Assembly (NCBI GenBank): GCA_002708905.1
Contig: PAPM01000037.1
Span: 62,001 to 126,000, forward strand
Length of the DNA stretch: 64,000 nucleotides
Direction: 5' to 3'
Source of the DNA: Pseudomonadales bacterium
GTDB lineage: Bacteria; Pseudomonadota; Gammaproteobacteria; Pseudomonadales; Ketobacteraceae
The notes beneath the pieces are model-generated. The model saw only the letters and a list, made by a program, of their open reading frames with translations, had not been told where the DNA came from and did no database searches. Positions 40,976 through 50,614 of the stretch are shown one piece after another. Every line of letters begins with the position of its first letter. The first letter of the stretch is position 1. Position numbers and translations under genes: made by a program.

Positions 40976-43909
40976 ATGAATGTGTTCTCTGCGGAACGAT
41001 TCCCTGACTCGGTTAAATCTTCCGTTCAGCAAAATCTTGATCGTGTGCACTCGGCGCTGCAGGATGCTGAGCTGGTTGATGTTGTGGTCCAGTGGGATGT
41101 CTCCCTGCAACATGAACTGCAGGACTGTGTGCTCGCCAGCGATTATGTGGCTGACCAATTCAATCGGCACCCGCAGCTACTGCTTGAGTTGGTAGCGAGC
41201 GGTGATCTCCATCGAACCTATGGGCCCGGGGAATTCAAAGCGAATCTACAACGGATATTGCAGAGCGCAGAAGACGAGGCGGCACTGTCCAGGTGCCTGC
41301 GTCAGGCGCGTCGTCGTGAGATGGTGCGCATTATCTGGCGGGACACCACCGGTTTAGCTCAGTACCCGGAAACGGTATCCGATCTCAGTCGCTTGGCGGA
41401 TGCCTGCATCGATTGCGCGCTGGAAAAACTCTACGCCTGGATGGAGCCTCAATTCGGTTTGCCTTATTACGATGACCGTAACGAGGCCATGCCTACCCCC
41501 ATGCCCATGGTGGTGTTGGGGATGGGAAAGTTGGGGGCCGGCGAATTGAACCTGTCGTCGGACATCGACCTGATGTTCGCCTATGCCCATGAGGGTGAAA
41601 CCCGGGGCGGGCGTAAAGAGCTGGCCAACCGGGATTTCTTTACCCGGCTGGGGCAGAAGCTGATTAAGGCGCTGGATGAAAATACCGTGGACGGTTTTGT
41701 CTTTCGGGTGGACATGCGGTTGCGCCCCTATGGCAGCAGCGGCGCGCTGGCCTTGAACTTTCGGGCCATGGAAAGTTATTACGAAGAACAGGGGCGGGAG
41801 TGGGAACGCTACGCCATGATCAAGGCGCGGGCTATTGGCAGCGACAATGGCGATGGCGAGGAATTGCTGCGCCGCCTGAAGCCCTTTGTGTATCGGCGCT
41901 ATGTGGATTTTGGTGTGATTGAATCCCTGCGTGAGCTCAAAAAAATGATCAACCAGGAAGTCCTGCGCAAAGGTAATGAAGACAACGTAAAGACCGGTGC
42001 CGGCGGGATTCGTGAGGTGGAATTCATCGCCCAGGTGTTCCAGTTGATTCGGGGTGGTCAGGATGTGGAATTGCAGCAGCGCAATCTGTTGCAGGTCATG
42101 GGCATCATCCGCGATCTTGGTCTGTTACCGGGGGACATTGTTGATGAGCTGTGTTCCGACTATGTATTCCTGCGTAATGTGGAACACCGTATTCAGGCGT
42201 TGCAGGATCGTCAGACCCAGCTGCTGCCAACCGATCCCAACCTGCGGGCGCGGATTGCCCTGGGGCTGGGCTACCCGGATTGGGAAACGTTTTATGCGGA
42301 ATTAGGAGCGGCCCGCCAACGGGTGCGCAGCCATTTCGATGCCCTGATTGCGGCCCCGCAGGAACAGGAGGAAGTGGCGGTGTTGGATCAGGCGATCGCG
42401 CTCTGGTTAACCGAACCTTCCCGGGAGGATGCAGAACAGGATCTCGGGCAACTCGGATTCCAGCAGCCCGCAGAGGCCTGGCATCTTCTGCATGAGTTTA
42501 AAACCAGTCGTCAGGTTACCCATTTGCAGGCGGTGGGTCGTGAGCGCCTGGACAAACTTATGCCTCTGCTGATCAATGCCTGCTCCCAGCAAGCCGACCC
42601 CGGGCTGACCCTGCAGCGGGTGCTGGGATTGGTGGAGTCCATTCTGCGCCGTTCGGCCTATATTGCCCTGCTGGTGGAAAACCCGAATTCCCTGGAGCGC
42701 CTGGCCATGTTGTTTGCCGCCAGCCCCTGGGTGGCGGAAAGTATTGCCCGTTATCCCATGCTGTTGGATACCCTGCTGAATGAAGCCACGCTGCTTTCCC
42801 CGTTGGGGGTGGACACGTTGCAGAGTGAATTGCGCCAGGTGCTGCTGCGCATTCCGGAGGATGATCTGGAGCGCCAAATGGATGCCCTGCGCCAGTTCAA
42901 ACACAGCCATGTACTGCGGGTGGCGGCCTCCGAGATAGCAGGCACGCTACCCTTGATGAAAGTAAGTGATTACTTAACATGGTTGGCCGAAACTCTGCTG
43001 CAGTCAGTGCTGGATCTGTCCTGGCGTCAGATGGAGGCAAAATACGGGCGCCCCCTGCGGGCGGATGGTTCCCCTTGCGAGCAGGATTTCATTATCGTGG
43101 GCTACGGCAAAGTGGGGGGCATTGAGCTGAGCTACAGCTCCGACCTGGACCTGGTGTTCATTCATGACGCGGACCCCGCCAGCGCCACTGACGGCGAAAA
43201 GAGCATCGACAACAGCGTGTTCTTCGCCCGGCTGGGGCAGCGCATCATTCATATTCTCACCAGCAAAATGGCTTCCGGGGCGCTGTATGAGACCGATATG
43301 CGGTTGCGCCCCTCCGGCAATTCAGGGCTGCTTGTAAGTACCCTGAAAGCCTTCCGGGATTATCAGCAGGAGAAGGCCTGGAACTGGGAGCATCAGGCCC
43401 TGGTGCGGGCCCGGGTGGTGGCGGGCTGTCCGCACCTGGCTGAGCGTTTCAATCAGGTGCGGGATGATATTCTCTCCCGGCCCCGGGATGAAGCCAGACT
43501 CAGGCAGGAAGTGATTGAAATGCGCGAGAAAATGCTGGGCCACCTGAGTACCTACAAGGAGCTGGAGCTTAGGCAGGAACGGCTGACACCGGAGAGTACC
43601 TTTGATCTGAAACAGGATCCCGGTGGTATCGTCGATATTGAGTTCCTCGCGCAGTACCTGGTACTGCGCTGGTCGGCGGACAAGCCTGCCATGACCCGCT
43701 GGACCGACAATATGCGGATTTTGGACAGCGCTTTGGAGCAGGGGCTGCTTGGCGCTGATGATGTGGCTTCCCTGCAGAATGCTTACTTGAGTTACCGCAG
43801 CCAGACCCATGCCCTGGCGCTGCAGAACGGGGGGACCAAGATCAGTGGTGACCGGTTCGTGAATGAGCGCAGGCAGGTGCGTGAAATCTGGCGAAAAACC
43901 TTTGCTTAA
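40976..43909 (+). CDS. glnE: Bifunctional glutamine synthetase adenylyltransferase/deadenylase
   Basis: The 977-residue protein controls glutamine synthetase by adding or removing AMP in response to PII and glutamine. Both nucleotidyltransferase domains are visible. The N-terminal deadenylase has 'GMGKLGAGELNLSSDIDLMF' (about 178-197) and the C-terminal adenylyltransferase has 'GYGKVGGIELSYSSDLDLVF' (about 708-727). The intervening and C-terminal helical PII-binding domains are present and length is normal. The next gene is ilvE, the same order as in Pseudomonas. A small purine-rich stretch (AAGGACTTGAG) precedes the ATG. Confidence 0.97.
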   Translation: MNVFSAERFPDSVKSSVQQNLDRVHSALQDAELVDVVVQWDVSLQHELQDCVLASDYVADQFNRHPQLLLELVASGDLHRTYGPGEFKANLQRILQSAEDEAALSRCLRQARRREMVRIIWRDTTGLAQYPETVSDLSRLADACIDCALEKLYAWMEPQFGLPYYDDRNEAMPTPMPMVVLGMGKLGAGELNLSSDIDLMFAYAHEGETRGGRKELANRDFFTRLGQKLIKALDENTVDGFVFRVDMRLRPYGSSGALALNFRAMESYYEEQGREWERYAMIKARAIGSDNGDGEELLRRLKPFVYRRYVDFGVIESLRELKKMINQEVLRKGNEDNVKTGAGGIREVEFIAQVFQLIRGGQDVELQQRNLLQVMGIIRDLGLLPGDIVDELCSDYVFLRNVEHRIQALQDRQTQLLPTDPNLRARIALGLGYPDWETFYAELGAARQRVRSHFDALIAAPQEQEEVAVLDQAIALWLTEPSREDAEQDLGQLGFQQPAEAWHLLHEFKTSRQVTHLQAVGRERLDKLMPLLINACSQQADPGLTLQRVLGLVESILRRSAYIALLVENPNSLERLAMLFAASPWVAESIARYPMLLDTLLNEATLLSPLGVDTLQSELRQVLLRIPEDDLERQMDALRQFKHSHVLRVAASEIAGTLPLMKVSDYLTWLAETLLQSVLDLSWRQMEAKYGRPLRADGSPCEQDFIIVGYGKVGGIELSYSSDLDLVFIHDADPASATDGEKSIDNSVFFARLGQRIIHILTSKMASGALYETDMRLRPSGNSGLLVSTLKAFRDYQQEKAWNWEHQALVRARVVAGCPHLAERFNQVRDDILSRPRDEARLRQEVIEMREKMLGHLSTYKELELRQERLTPESTFDLKQDPGGIVDIEFLAQYLVLRWSADKPAMTRWTDNMRILDSALEQGLLGADDVASLQNAYLSYRSQTHALALQNGGTKISGDRFVNERRQVREIWRKTFA

Positions 43910-44001
43910 TGTGCTATAGTTCCCGGTCCCGGCAGCCCGCACCCCGTGGGCTCCGGTGGAATTACCCTGTAAAACGCCACTATTTGAAGGAGAAGTAGAT
44001 C

Positions 44002-44922
44002 ATGTCCATGGCCGACCGTGACGGTCTTATCTGGTTTGACGGAGAAATGGTTCCCTGGCGCGATGCCCGGGTGCACGTGCTGACCCATACCCTGCATTAC
44101 GGCATGGGTGTCTTCGAAGGTGTCCGCGCATATGAAACCGTCAAAGGCCCTGGCATTTTCCGCTTGCAGGAACACACCGATCGTCTGTTCCGCTCCGCCC
44201 ACATTATGAACATGAAAATTCCGTTCACCAAGGACGAAGTGAACGAAGCCCAACTGGCGGCGGTACGTGAGAACAACCTGCCCCACGCTTACCTGCGCCC
44301 AATGGTATTTTACGGATCAGAAGGCATGGGCTTGCGCGCCCACAACCTGCAGGTGCACATGATCGTGGCAGCCTGGGAATGGCCTTCCTACATGACCCCG
44401 GAAGCCAAGGAAGTGGGCATTAAAGTGCGTACCTCGTCTTACACCCGCCACCATGTGAACATCACCATGTGTAAGGCCAAGGCCAACGGTAACTATATCA
44501 ACTCCATGCTGGCGTTGAATGAAGCCCTGTCCTGTGGCGCGGAAGAAGCGCTGCTGCTGGACCCGGAAGGCTATGTGGCAGAAGGCAGCGGCGAGAACGT
44601 GTTCATCGTCTATAAGGGCAAGATCTATACCCCAGAGCTGACCTCCTGTCTCGACGGTATCACCCGTGCCACCGTCATTACCCTGGCGGAAGAGCTGGGT
44701 TATGAAGTGATTGAGAAGCGCATTACCCGGGATGAAGTGTACGTGGCCGATGAAGCCTTCTTCACCGGCACGGCTGCAGAAGTGTTGCCGATCCAGCAAC
44801 TGGATGGCCGCATCATCGGTTCCGGTAAGCGTGGTCCGATCACCGAGCAGTTGCAGAAGCTGTATTTCGATCATGTCATGGGGCGCACCGACAAGCACGC
44901 GGACTGGATTAGCCTGGTCTGA
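44002..44922 (+). CDS. ilvE: Branched-chain amino acid aminotransferase
   Basis: The 306-residue fold-type IV PLP enzyme interconverts Leu/Ile/Val and their 2-oxo acids. The start shows 'RDGLIWFDGEMVPWRDARVH' followed by 'VLTHTLHYGMGVFEGVRAYE', the PLP lysine lies in 'CKAKANGNYINSML' (about 155-168), and 'GSGENVFIVYKGKIYTP' and 'GTAAEVLPIQQLDGR' bind the cofactor phosphate. A strong GAAGGAGAA Shine-Dalgarno is present. It follows glnE by 92 bases and ends at a strong terminator, just upstream of the LPS locus. Confidence 0.97.
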   Translation: MSMADRDGLIWFDGEMVPWRDARVHVLTHTLHYGMGVFEGVRAYETVKGPGIFRLQEHTDRLFRSAHIMNMKIPFTKDEVNEAQLAAVRENNLPHAYLRPMVFYGSEGMGLRAHNLQVHMIVAAWEWPSYMTPEAKEVGIKVRTSSYTRHHVNITMCKAKANGNYINSMLALNEALSCGAEEALLLDPEGYVAEGSGENVFIVYKGKIYTPELTSCLDGITRATVITLAEELGYEVIEKRITRDEVYVADEAFFTGTAAEVLPIQQLDGRIIGSGKRGPITEQLQKLYFDHVMGRTDKHADWISLV

Positions 44923-44949
44923 GGCGGTTCTGGAATCTGCGTCATCGCG

Positions 44950-44982
44950 AAACCGCAGGGTGACTCCTGCGGTTTTATTTTG
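44950..44982 (+). terminator. Strong intrinsic terminator after ilvE
   Basis: AAACCGCAGG (44950-44959) and CCTGCGGTTT (44966-44975) form a perfect 10-bp stem with a 6-base loop followed by TATTTTG. It lies 27 bases after the ilvE stop and separates the metabolic genes from the glycan locus. Confidence 0.9.
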
Positions 44983-45016
44983 TGCCCCGCTTTTTAGCTA
45001 ACAGGTAAATACACCA

Positions 45017-45934
45017 ATGAGTCACGCTGAACCCCGAGTATTGTGGGTGGTAACCGACGAAAAACCCGGTCATCGCAGCCAGCAGGAAGGGTTGGTGGAG
45101 CGGCTGCAGGCGTTGGCACCGTTTGACGTCCATTGGCTGAACATCGAGAACCTGAAGGTGAGCCTGGCGGACGTGTTGCTGCAGCGCAGGGTGCAACCGG
45201 ACTTGCCTCGGCCGGACTGGATACTGGGTGCCGGGGCGGGTACTCACAGCCTGATTCTGAAACTCAAATACCGGTTTGGTGCCAAGACCATCCTGCTGAT
45301 GCGCGGGGCGTTCCCCATGGCATTGTTCGATGCCAATATTACACCGGTGCACGATAATCCGCCCAAGCGTGATAACGTGTTGCCCACCATTGGCGTAATG
45401 AATCCGGTGCTGCCCCGCTATGAAGGTCGCGACAAAGCAACAGGGACTTTTCTGATTGGTGGGATCAACGACCATTATCAATGGGATGACGGCAGTACCA
45501 TTGCGCAGATCGAAGCAGTCTGCCATGGGCAGCCCCAAGTGCAATGGACCCTGACGGATTCCCGCCGTTCGCCGGACAGGTTTTTACCGGCTCTGGCGGC
45601 AAAGCAGATTCCGAATCTGATATTGATTTCCCACAAAGACACCCAGCGTGGCTTTATCAAACAGCAGCTGGATACGACCGGTCAGCTGTGGGTGACCCGA
45701 GACAGTGTATCCATGGTGTATGAATGCATTACATCAGGAGCACCCACAGGGTTGCTGGATATGAAACCGCTGCGCCAGTCCCGTGTGGTGAAAGATATGA
45801 ACAAGCTGCTGGCGGAAGGTTGGGTTCAGGACTACACAAAGTGGAACGTCAGCCAGCCATTGCCGGAAACCGAAAAGCGTCTTTGGGAAGCGGATCGGGG
45901 TGCTCGCTGGTTGTTGAGTAGGTTTGGGGATTAA
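45017..45934 (+). CDS. ELM1-family protein, putative GT-B glycosyltransferase
   Basis: The 305-residue protein belongs to the 'mitochondrial fission ELM1' family: 'VLWVVTDEKPGHRSQQEGLV' at the start, 'LGAGAGTHSLILKLKYRFGA' near 75, 'PTIGVMNPVLPR' and 'VTRDSVSMVYECITSGAPTG' near 235. The name comes from a plant homologue; the bacterial proteins show a GT-B-like arrangement and are repeatedly found in LPS or envelope loci. It is the first gene of the glycan region and lies directly after the ilvE terminator, followed 17 bases later by another glycosyltransferase gene. A glycosyltransferase role is inferred. Confidence 0.85.
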   Translation: MSHAEPRVLWVVTDEKPGHRSQQEGLVERLQALAPFDVHWLNIENLKVSLADVLLQRRVQPDLPRPDWILGAGAGTHSLILKLKYRFGAKTILLMRGAFPMALFDANITPVHDNPPKRDNVLPTIGVMNPVLPRYEGRDKATGTFLIGGINDHYQWDDGSTIAQIEAVCHGQPQVQWTLTDSRRSPDRFLPALAAKQIPNLILISHKDTQRGFIKQQLDTTGQLWVTRDSVSMVYECITSGAPTGLLDMKPLRQSRVVKDMNKLLAEGWVQDYTKWNVSQPLPETEKRLWEADRGARWLLSRFGD

Positions 45935-45951
45935 GATTTTAAGGTATTGGT

Positions 45952-46968
45952 ATGCGCGTTCTTCACATAGATTATCAACAGATACGTCGATATGGAAAAA
46001 ATCACGGCAACTGGGTGGAGAAACTTGCCTTTGGCATGATCAAGAACGGGCATTATCTGCAAAGTTTCAGTGATCGCGATGTGGCGGCATTTGAATCCCC
46101 TTTTGGTCTGCGTGATTTGGGCTGGAAGCGGGCTAACCGGCGGGCAGTAGAAATGGTGGAAGCGGTTGCGCCTGAGCTGATCGTGCTCGGGCACTGCGAT
46201 AAGATCACCAACAACTCAGTAGCGGAAATGCGAAAAGTCAGTCCGCATTCTGTTATTGTTCATTGTAATTGTGATCCCCTGTTTGTTCCCTATAACGTAG
46301 ATAATATTCAGCTCCGAGCAGAAGTATGTGATGCCGTGTTTGTTACCACTGGTGTCCGGGAATTGGAGCAGTTTAAGGGGAAGCGCGCCCGTGCCTACCA
46401 CATACCGAATCCCGTGGATGAGTCCATTGAAACCCTGGATAATTCCCTTGAGACAGACCTGCCGATAGATTTGCTGTTTTGCAGTAACGCCACCAAGTAC
46501 ACCAGCAGAGGTAAAATCGTCCAGCATGTGAAAGACGCTCTTGATAGCGAGCTGGCTTTTCATACCTACGGTAGCTTTGGCATGCCGGCAGTTTGGGGGC
46601 GCGAATACGACCGGGTGCTGGCACAAAGCCGGATGGGATTGAACCTTAACCGGCAGGAGGGCAATTACTGGTATGCATCGGATCGTATGGCGCAGTTGGC
46701 CGGTTCTGGAATCCTGCAGTTTACCAGCGACCAGCAGCGGTTTGATGAATTGTTTCCTGAAGAAACCATCGTGTATTTCAGTGATGAAAGCGACCTGGTC
46801 AGCAAGATTCGGGAATTCCATCATGATGATGCCCGACGGCGGGCCTGGGCAGCCAACGCGCGCCGCTTCTTTTTTGCGGAAATGAACACAAGGCTGTATG
46901 CACAGTACATTGTCGAAGCGGCGTTTGAGAAACCCTTCAGTCACGACTATGTCTGGCATCAGGAGTGA
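45952..46968 (+). CDS. CgeB-like glycosyltransferase (GT-B)
   Basis: The 338-residue protein resembles the CgeB/Glyco_trans_1_2 group. The N-terminal Rossmann half begins 'RVLHIDYQQIRRYGKNHGNW', and the donor-binding half contains 'ARMGLNLNRQEGNYWYASDR'-like sequence near 225-245 and 'QLAGSGILQFTSDQQRFDEL'. It ends with the family's 'IREFHHDDARRRAWAANARR'. No signal peptide is present; it would act on the cytoplasmic face of the inner membrane. The next gene begins 6 bases after its stop. Donor and acceptor are unknown. Confidence 0.82.
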   Translation: MRVLHIDYQQIRRYGKNHGNWVEKLAFGMIKNGHYLQSFSDRDVAAFESPFGLRDLGWKRANRRAVEMVEAVAPELIVLGHCDKITNNSVAEMRKVSPHSVIVHCNCDPLFVPYNVDNIQLRAEVCDAVFVTTGVRELEQFKGKRARAYHIPNPVDESIETLDNSLETDLPIDLLFCSNATKYTSRGKIVQHVKDALDSELAFHTYGSFGMPAVWGREYDRVLAQSRMGLNLNRQEGNYWYASDRMAQLAGSGILQFTSDQQRFDELFPEETIVYFSDESDLVSKIREFHHDDARRRAWAANARRFFFAEMNTRLYAQYIVEAAFEKPFSHDYVWHQE

Positions 46969-46974
46969 TTGCGG

Positions 46975-47679
46975 ATGATTCGTTTATCCACTGAAGCACC
47001 GTTTGCTCACGGTGGGAACCGGTTGTGTTTTGTTGATCCAGGTAATCAGGATCGTTGTATCAAAGTCCGTCGCCCGGAATTCACGCTGGCGGATCTAAGG
47101 AAGAAAAAAGGGTTTCCCTATACCTTGTTGCCCCTGTCTGCCGTGGATGAAAGCCGCAAGGAAGACAAGATATTGCGGGCTTGTGAGAGAAGGTTGGGGG
47201 ACGACCTATACGCCGTTGTTAGTCGTCACTATGGGTTTGTCGATACCGATATGGGGCCAGGTCTGTGTTCCGAGCTGATTCGGAGCGCGGATGGCCGGAT
47301 TTCGTTGTCCGTGATGGAGTATGTCTGGGAATTCGGTAAGACGGAATCCTTATTGAAAGCGCTTGATCGTTTTGCGGATTTGTGGCCGGAGATGATGGTT
47401 CCTTCCCGGGATCTGCTGCTGCATAATGTCGTCGCCCAATGCGATGCTGATAATGAAGTGGAAAGGCTGGTGGTCATTGACGGGCTCGGCTATTCCGGCA
47501 TGATTCCTTTTTCCTGGTTGTCCTCCTCCTATAAAATTCGTCGTGCAAACAAAAAGCTGCAGAAGTTTAGACAGTTGCTTGATGAGCTATTGGATGTGCA
47601 AAAAAAAGGTGAAATGACCAACCTGTTCTGGAAGCAGAAACATGACGGCAAAGCCCATCATGAGGCAGATAATCCATGA
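46975..47679 (+). CDS. YrbL-family protein with kinase-like catalytic core, candidate glycan kinase
   Basis: The ATG at 46975 (MIRLSTEAPF, 234 residues) is better placed after CAGGAG than the TTG at 46969. The protein matches the PhoP-regulated YrbL family. Residues typical of the protein-kinase fold can be placed: a beta3-like lysine (Lys30 in 'DRCIKVRRPE'), a catalytic-loop pair Asp146/Asn151 ('SRDLLLHNVV') with the canonical five-residue spacing, and a DFG-like Asp169 ('VVIDGLG'). It overlaps the next glycosyltransferase gene by four bases and sits inside an LPS locus, where WaaP/WaaY-type kinases phosphorylate core sugars. An LPS-core or sugar kinase role is therefore my inference. Confidence 0.8.
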   Translation: MIRLSTEAPFAHGGNRLCFVDPGNQDRCIKVRRPEFTLADLRKKKGFPYTLLPLSAVDESRKEDKILRACERRLGDDLYAVVSRHYGFVDTDMGPGLCSELIRSADGRISLSVMEYVWEFGKTESLLKALDRFADLWPEMMVPSRDLLLHNVVAQCDADNEVERLVVIDGLGYSGMIPFSWLSSSYKIRRANKKLQKFRQLLDELLDVQKKGEMTNLFWKQKHDGKAHHEADNP

Positions 47680-48698
47680 AGATCTGCTATTTGCTGGCTA
47701 CGGTAAGCGATTGGGGTGGCCTGGAAAAGCACACATTTGATGTGGCGGGTGCAATGGCGAACCGGGGGCATGAAGTGGTTGTCCTGTGTGATCCGTCGTA
47801 TCGTCGTTATTGTCCCGAAGGTGTGACAATATGCGATTTCGATTGGAGTGGCAATCGTCGCAATCCTTGGGTGTGGTTCAGACTCAGAAAAGTGCTCGAG
47901 CGGTTGGCACCCGATATAGTTCATGCTCAAGCCGATAAACCTGCCTATATGCTCACTAAATCGGGCTGCCCAAAAGCTACCGTGACCGTCGGAACAGTAC
48001 ACAACATCAAATCCAATTATCGAGCCTATAACAATTTAAGGGCCTTGATTGCGGTTAGCGGCATGATTGCGAAACAGCTTAACCACGCCGCTGTTACCGT
48101 CGTGCATAATGGAGTGAACTTTCCGCAGCCTGATTTGAATCGCGTGGATGAGCTTAAAAAATTCTTGAGCGACAAGCCTGCACCGCATTTTGTGGCTATT
48201 GGGCGCTTGGTGGAGGCAAAAGGTTTTGATGTGCTGTTACAGGCCTGGCCGAACTCCGGAAAAGGGACTCTTGTTGTGCTGGGTGATGGCAAAGAGAGAG
48301 AAAACCTGGAGCGGTTGTGCCGTGAGCGCCAATTGGATTCGGTAATCCTCAAGGGGCATTCAACAGAAGTCGCTGAATGGTTAGCTGCTTCGGACTGTTT
48401 GATCATAAGTTCCCGCAACGAGGGTGGGCCCTACGTGCTGTCGGAAGCCTTGTTGAGTCAGCTGCCGGTAATAGGGACCCGTGTCGGGATGGTGCCAGAT
48501 ATTTTGCCGCCCTCGCTTGTTGTTGAACCAGGCAGTATTCCAGAATTGAATGCCTTGATAGAGGCAGCAATCCATAATTTGGAACAATTGAAAGACCAAT
48601 GTGCGCCAGCCTTTGCCAAAGCCAACGAATGCTTAACCTTTGATGCAATGATGAATGCTACGGAAAGCGTTTATTTAAAGCTGGTTAACAGGGCCTGA
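47676..48698 (+). CDS. Glycosyltransferase family 4
   Basis: The 340-residue GT-B enzyme starts in an ATGA overlap with the YrbL-like gene. The N-terminal half has 'TVSDWGGLEKHTFDVAGAMA', the acceptor-side glycine loop. The donor half has 'AIGRLVEAKGFDVLLQAWPN' and the E-x7-E region 'SSRNEGGPYVLSEALLSQLP', then 'VIGTRVGMVPDIL'. This pattern fits retaining transferases using nucleotide sugars such as WaaG- or PimA-like enzymes. It is the last of the plus-strand genes of this subcluster and converges on the GT25 gene with 3 bases between stops. Confidence 0.9.
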   Translation: MKICYLLATVSDWGGLEKHTFDVAGAMANRGHEVVVLCDPSYRRYCPEGVTICDFDWSGNRRNPWVWFRLRKVLERLAPDIVHAQADKPAYMLTKSGCPKATVTVGTVHNIKSNYRAYNNLRALIAVSGMIAKQLNHAAVTVVHNGVNFPQPDLNRVDELKKFLSDKPAPHFVAIGRLVEAKGFDVLLQAWPNSGKGTLVVLGDGKERENLERLCRERQLDSVILKGHSTEVAEWLAASDCLIISSRNEGGPYVLSEALLSQLPVIGTRVGMVPDILPPSLVVEPGSIPELNALIEAAIHNLEQLKDQCAPAFAKANECLTFDAMMNATESVYLKLVNRA

Positions 48699-48701
48699 GC
48701 T

Positions 48702-49493
48702 CTATCGCATCCTTGCGCTCTTGCCTGGTTTTGTCTTGCATTTTTCAGCCGGCATCATTTCAGAATAGTGTCGCAGAAGGTAGAAGCGCCGCCGCAAGCT
48801 TCTATGTAACTTGAACATTTGCCATCTGAGTATGGCCAGGGGCGAACTCAACAGGTTGCCGGCCTTCGATACATTGGAAGATGAAGGTGTCTCGTGAATG
48901 ACGTGTGGCTCGATCGCGTAGCAATGTAATCCAAACATGAAGAAGTTGTCGTACAGCTTGTCGATGGGCATGCAAACTTCCGACCCGTAATCCAACACCA
49001 ATTCCATGCCCTGTCGATTGAGGACATAACCCTGTGTGCCGAGGGTGCCGCGGAGTGGACGCGTCAACCAATGCTGGTTTCCGAGCAGCTTGATGACTTT
49101 CCTTTTAGTGGGTTTTAATTCCATCAGGCGTACCATGTGGAATTCTTTAGGCAGGGTTGCTATTTCCTTTATAGTGCTGGCCAGATCTGGTTCTGCGATA
49201 ACGTCGTCTTCAAATAACGCCACATACTCAACATCCTGCTCGTATGCTTTCCTGATCGCCCTGAGGTGAGAGAGATAACAACCAATTTCCGACGACGTTA
49301 GATCGCGGCGTCGGTGCGCCCTGGCTTTTGCCTGGTTCAGGCTTTCGTTATCGTGCAACTCGGGAAGCCTGCCTCTACCATCTACCGCGGGGAATAACTC
49401 AACATCAACCTGGTTTTGCTGTAAATAGTCAATCAGATTTCTGGCGGTTTGGTTCTGGTCGTCCAGGGAAATGACCCATGCCTTTAATTGCAT
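48702..49493 (-). CDS. Glycosyltransferase family 25 (LPS biosynthesis)
   Basis: The 263-residue protein matches the LOS/LPS GT25 family. It opens with '[20 protein letters not shown]', has 'LTSSEIGCYLSHLRAIRKAY' near 66-85, and the metal-binding acidic motif 'VALFEDDVIAEPDL' near 93-106. A later 'GTQGYVLNRQGMELVL' and 'MPIDKLYDNF' complete the family pattern. GT25 enzymes add galactose or glucose to LOS core. It overlaps the upstream GT4 gene by 10 bases and probably forms an operon with it and the UDP-glucose dehydrogenase gene. Confidence 0.9.
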   Translation of the reverse strand: MQLKAWVISLDDQNQTARNLIDYLQQNQVDVELFPAVDGRGRLPELHDNESLNQAKARAHRRRDLTSSEIGCYLSHLRAIRKAYEQDVEYVALFEDDVIAEPDLASTIKEIATLPKEFHMVRLMELKPTKRKVIKLLGNQHWLTRPLRGTLGTQGYVLNRQGMELVLDYGSEVCMPIDKLYDNFFMFGLHCYAIEPHVIHETPSSSNVSKAGNLLSSPLAILRWQMFKLHRSLRRRFYLLRHYSEMMPAEKCKTKPGKSARMR

Positions 49494-50614
49494 AGAGAGC
49501 GCTCCTGCAGCAGGCTTTGGTATACCGCCAACGTGCCCTGCACCTGGCTTTCGAGATAGAATTCCTGGGGCAATGATATAACGTGCTCCCTGTGCAGTAG
49601 TTCGCTTACTCGAACCGCAAAGGCGTTGACGTCGTCAGCAGGGACCAATCCTTCGGGAAAACCGGCATTCAGCGACTCGCTGGCCCCACCGCGGTCAAAC
49701 GCCACCACGGCACAGCCGCAGGCAAGCGCTTCCGGCACTGTGCGGCCAAATGGCTCAGCCTTGTTGGACATGTGGCAAGTCACAGCGGCCAGACCGTAGA
49801 AAGATTGAATGTCCGAGCGGTGGCCGACAAAGGTCACCTTTTCCTGCAGACCCAGCTCATCCCGTTTTTGGAGTAATTCATCAAGGTAGTGTTCCTTGTT
49901 GGGTTCGGCTGCTCCGACCACCACGCCGTGGGCCTCCGGCTCCAGTTTCACCAGTTTAGCCATCATCTCCAGAAAGGCTTCCTGACCTTTCCAGCGGGAC
50001 AGGCGGCCTGGCATCAGGATGATCTTTTTGCCCTGCAACTGGGGAAAGTCGTGGTAGAGGCCGGATTTCCATGTGTCACTGCAGGCATCCGCATTGAATG
50101 ATGCGGGGTCCAGTCCCCGGTAGACGCGGGTAATTTTGGCGGGGTCCACGTCATAGTTATCAAGAATGTATTGATGCACGCAGTCGGAAATGGCGATCAG
50201 CTTTTCACCCTTGGCCATGATGGCGCTGTAGGGTGAGACGGAGTACATGCCATGAAAGGTACTGACCAGGCCGGGGCGGGTGGCCGAAGGCATCTTGCGC
50301 CAGGCAAGCCAGACAATCCAGGCTGGGATACGTGAACGTACATGTACTATATCGGGTTTCAGCGTGGCCAGTAGCTTGCGCATGGGCCTTACCTGAAGCA
50401 AGGATGTTGGGGACTTCTTGTGCACAGGCATAAGAATATGCTCAGTGCCCTCGGCCTCCAGCTGTCGTACCATCCCGCCGCCATTGGAGATGACAATGGA
50501 GCGATGACCAAGATTAACGAGCTCGCGGGCAAATTCCGCCGTGCCACGTTCTACACCGCCGGAATTAAGCGCGGGTAGAACCTGGACGATGGTTAGTTTC
50601 TTGCTGGATGTCAC
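49484..50614 (-). CDS. Glycosyltransferase family 4
   Basis: The 376-residue GT-B enzyme has '[20 protein letters not shown]' at the N-terminus, '[20 protein letters not shown]' in the donor domain and the E-x7-E region '[20 protein letters not shown]', then '[10 protein letters not shown]'. The set is typical of LPS-core or O-chain GT4 transferases. Its start overlaps the stop of the UDP-glucose dehydrogenase gene by four bases, and its end overlaps the GT25 gene by ten. Because the operon makes UDP-glucuronate, this enzyme or its neighbour may use it, but that is not shown by the sequence. Confidence 0.9.
   Translation of the reverse strand: MTSSKKLTIVQVLPALNSGGVERGTAEFARELVNLGHRSIVISNGGGMVRQLEAEGTEHILMPVHKKSPTSLLQVRPMRKLLATLKPDIVHVRSRIPAWIVWLAWRKMPSATRPGLVSTFHGMYSVSPYSAIMAKGEKLIAISDCVHQYILDNYDVDPAKITRVYRGLDPASFNADACSDTWKSGLYHDFPQLQGKKIILMPGRLSRWKGQEAFLEMMAKLVKLEPEAHGVVVGAAEPNKEHYLDELLQKRDELGLQEKVTFVGHRSDIQSFYGLAAVTCHMSNKAEPFGRTVPEALACGCAVVAFDRGGASESLNAGFPEGLVPADDVNAFAVRVSELLHREHVISLPQEFYLESQVQGTLAVYQSLLQERSLCN

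Noticed and set aside
43910-44001. Leader-peptide attenuator before ilvE
   Set aside because: A short GC hairpin (AGCCC/GGGCT) exists, but no leader ORF with branched-chain codons and no terminator T-run is present.
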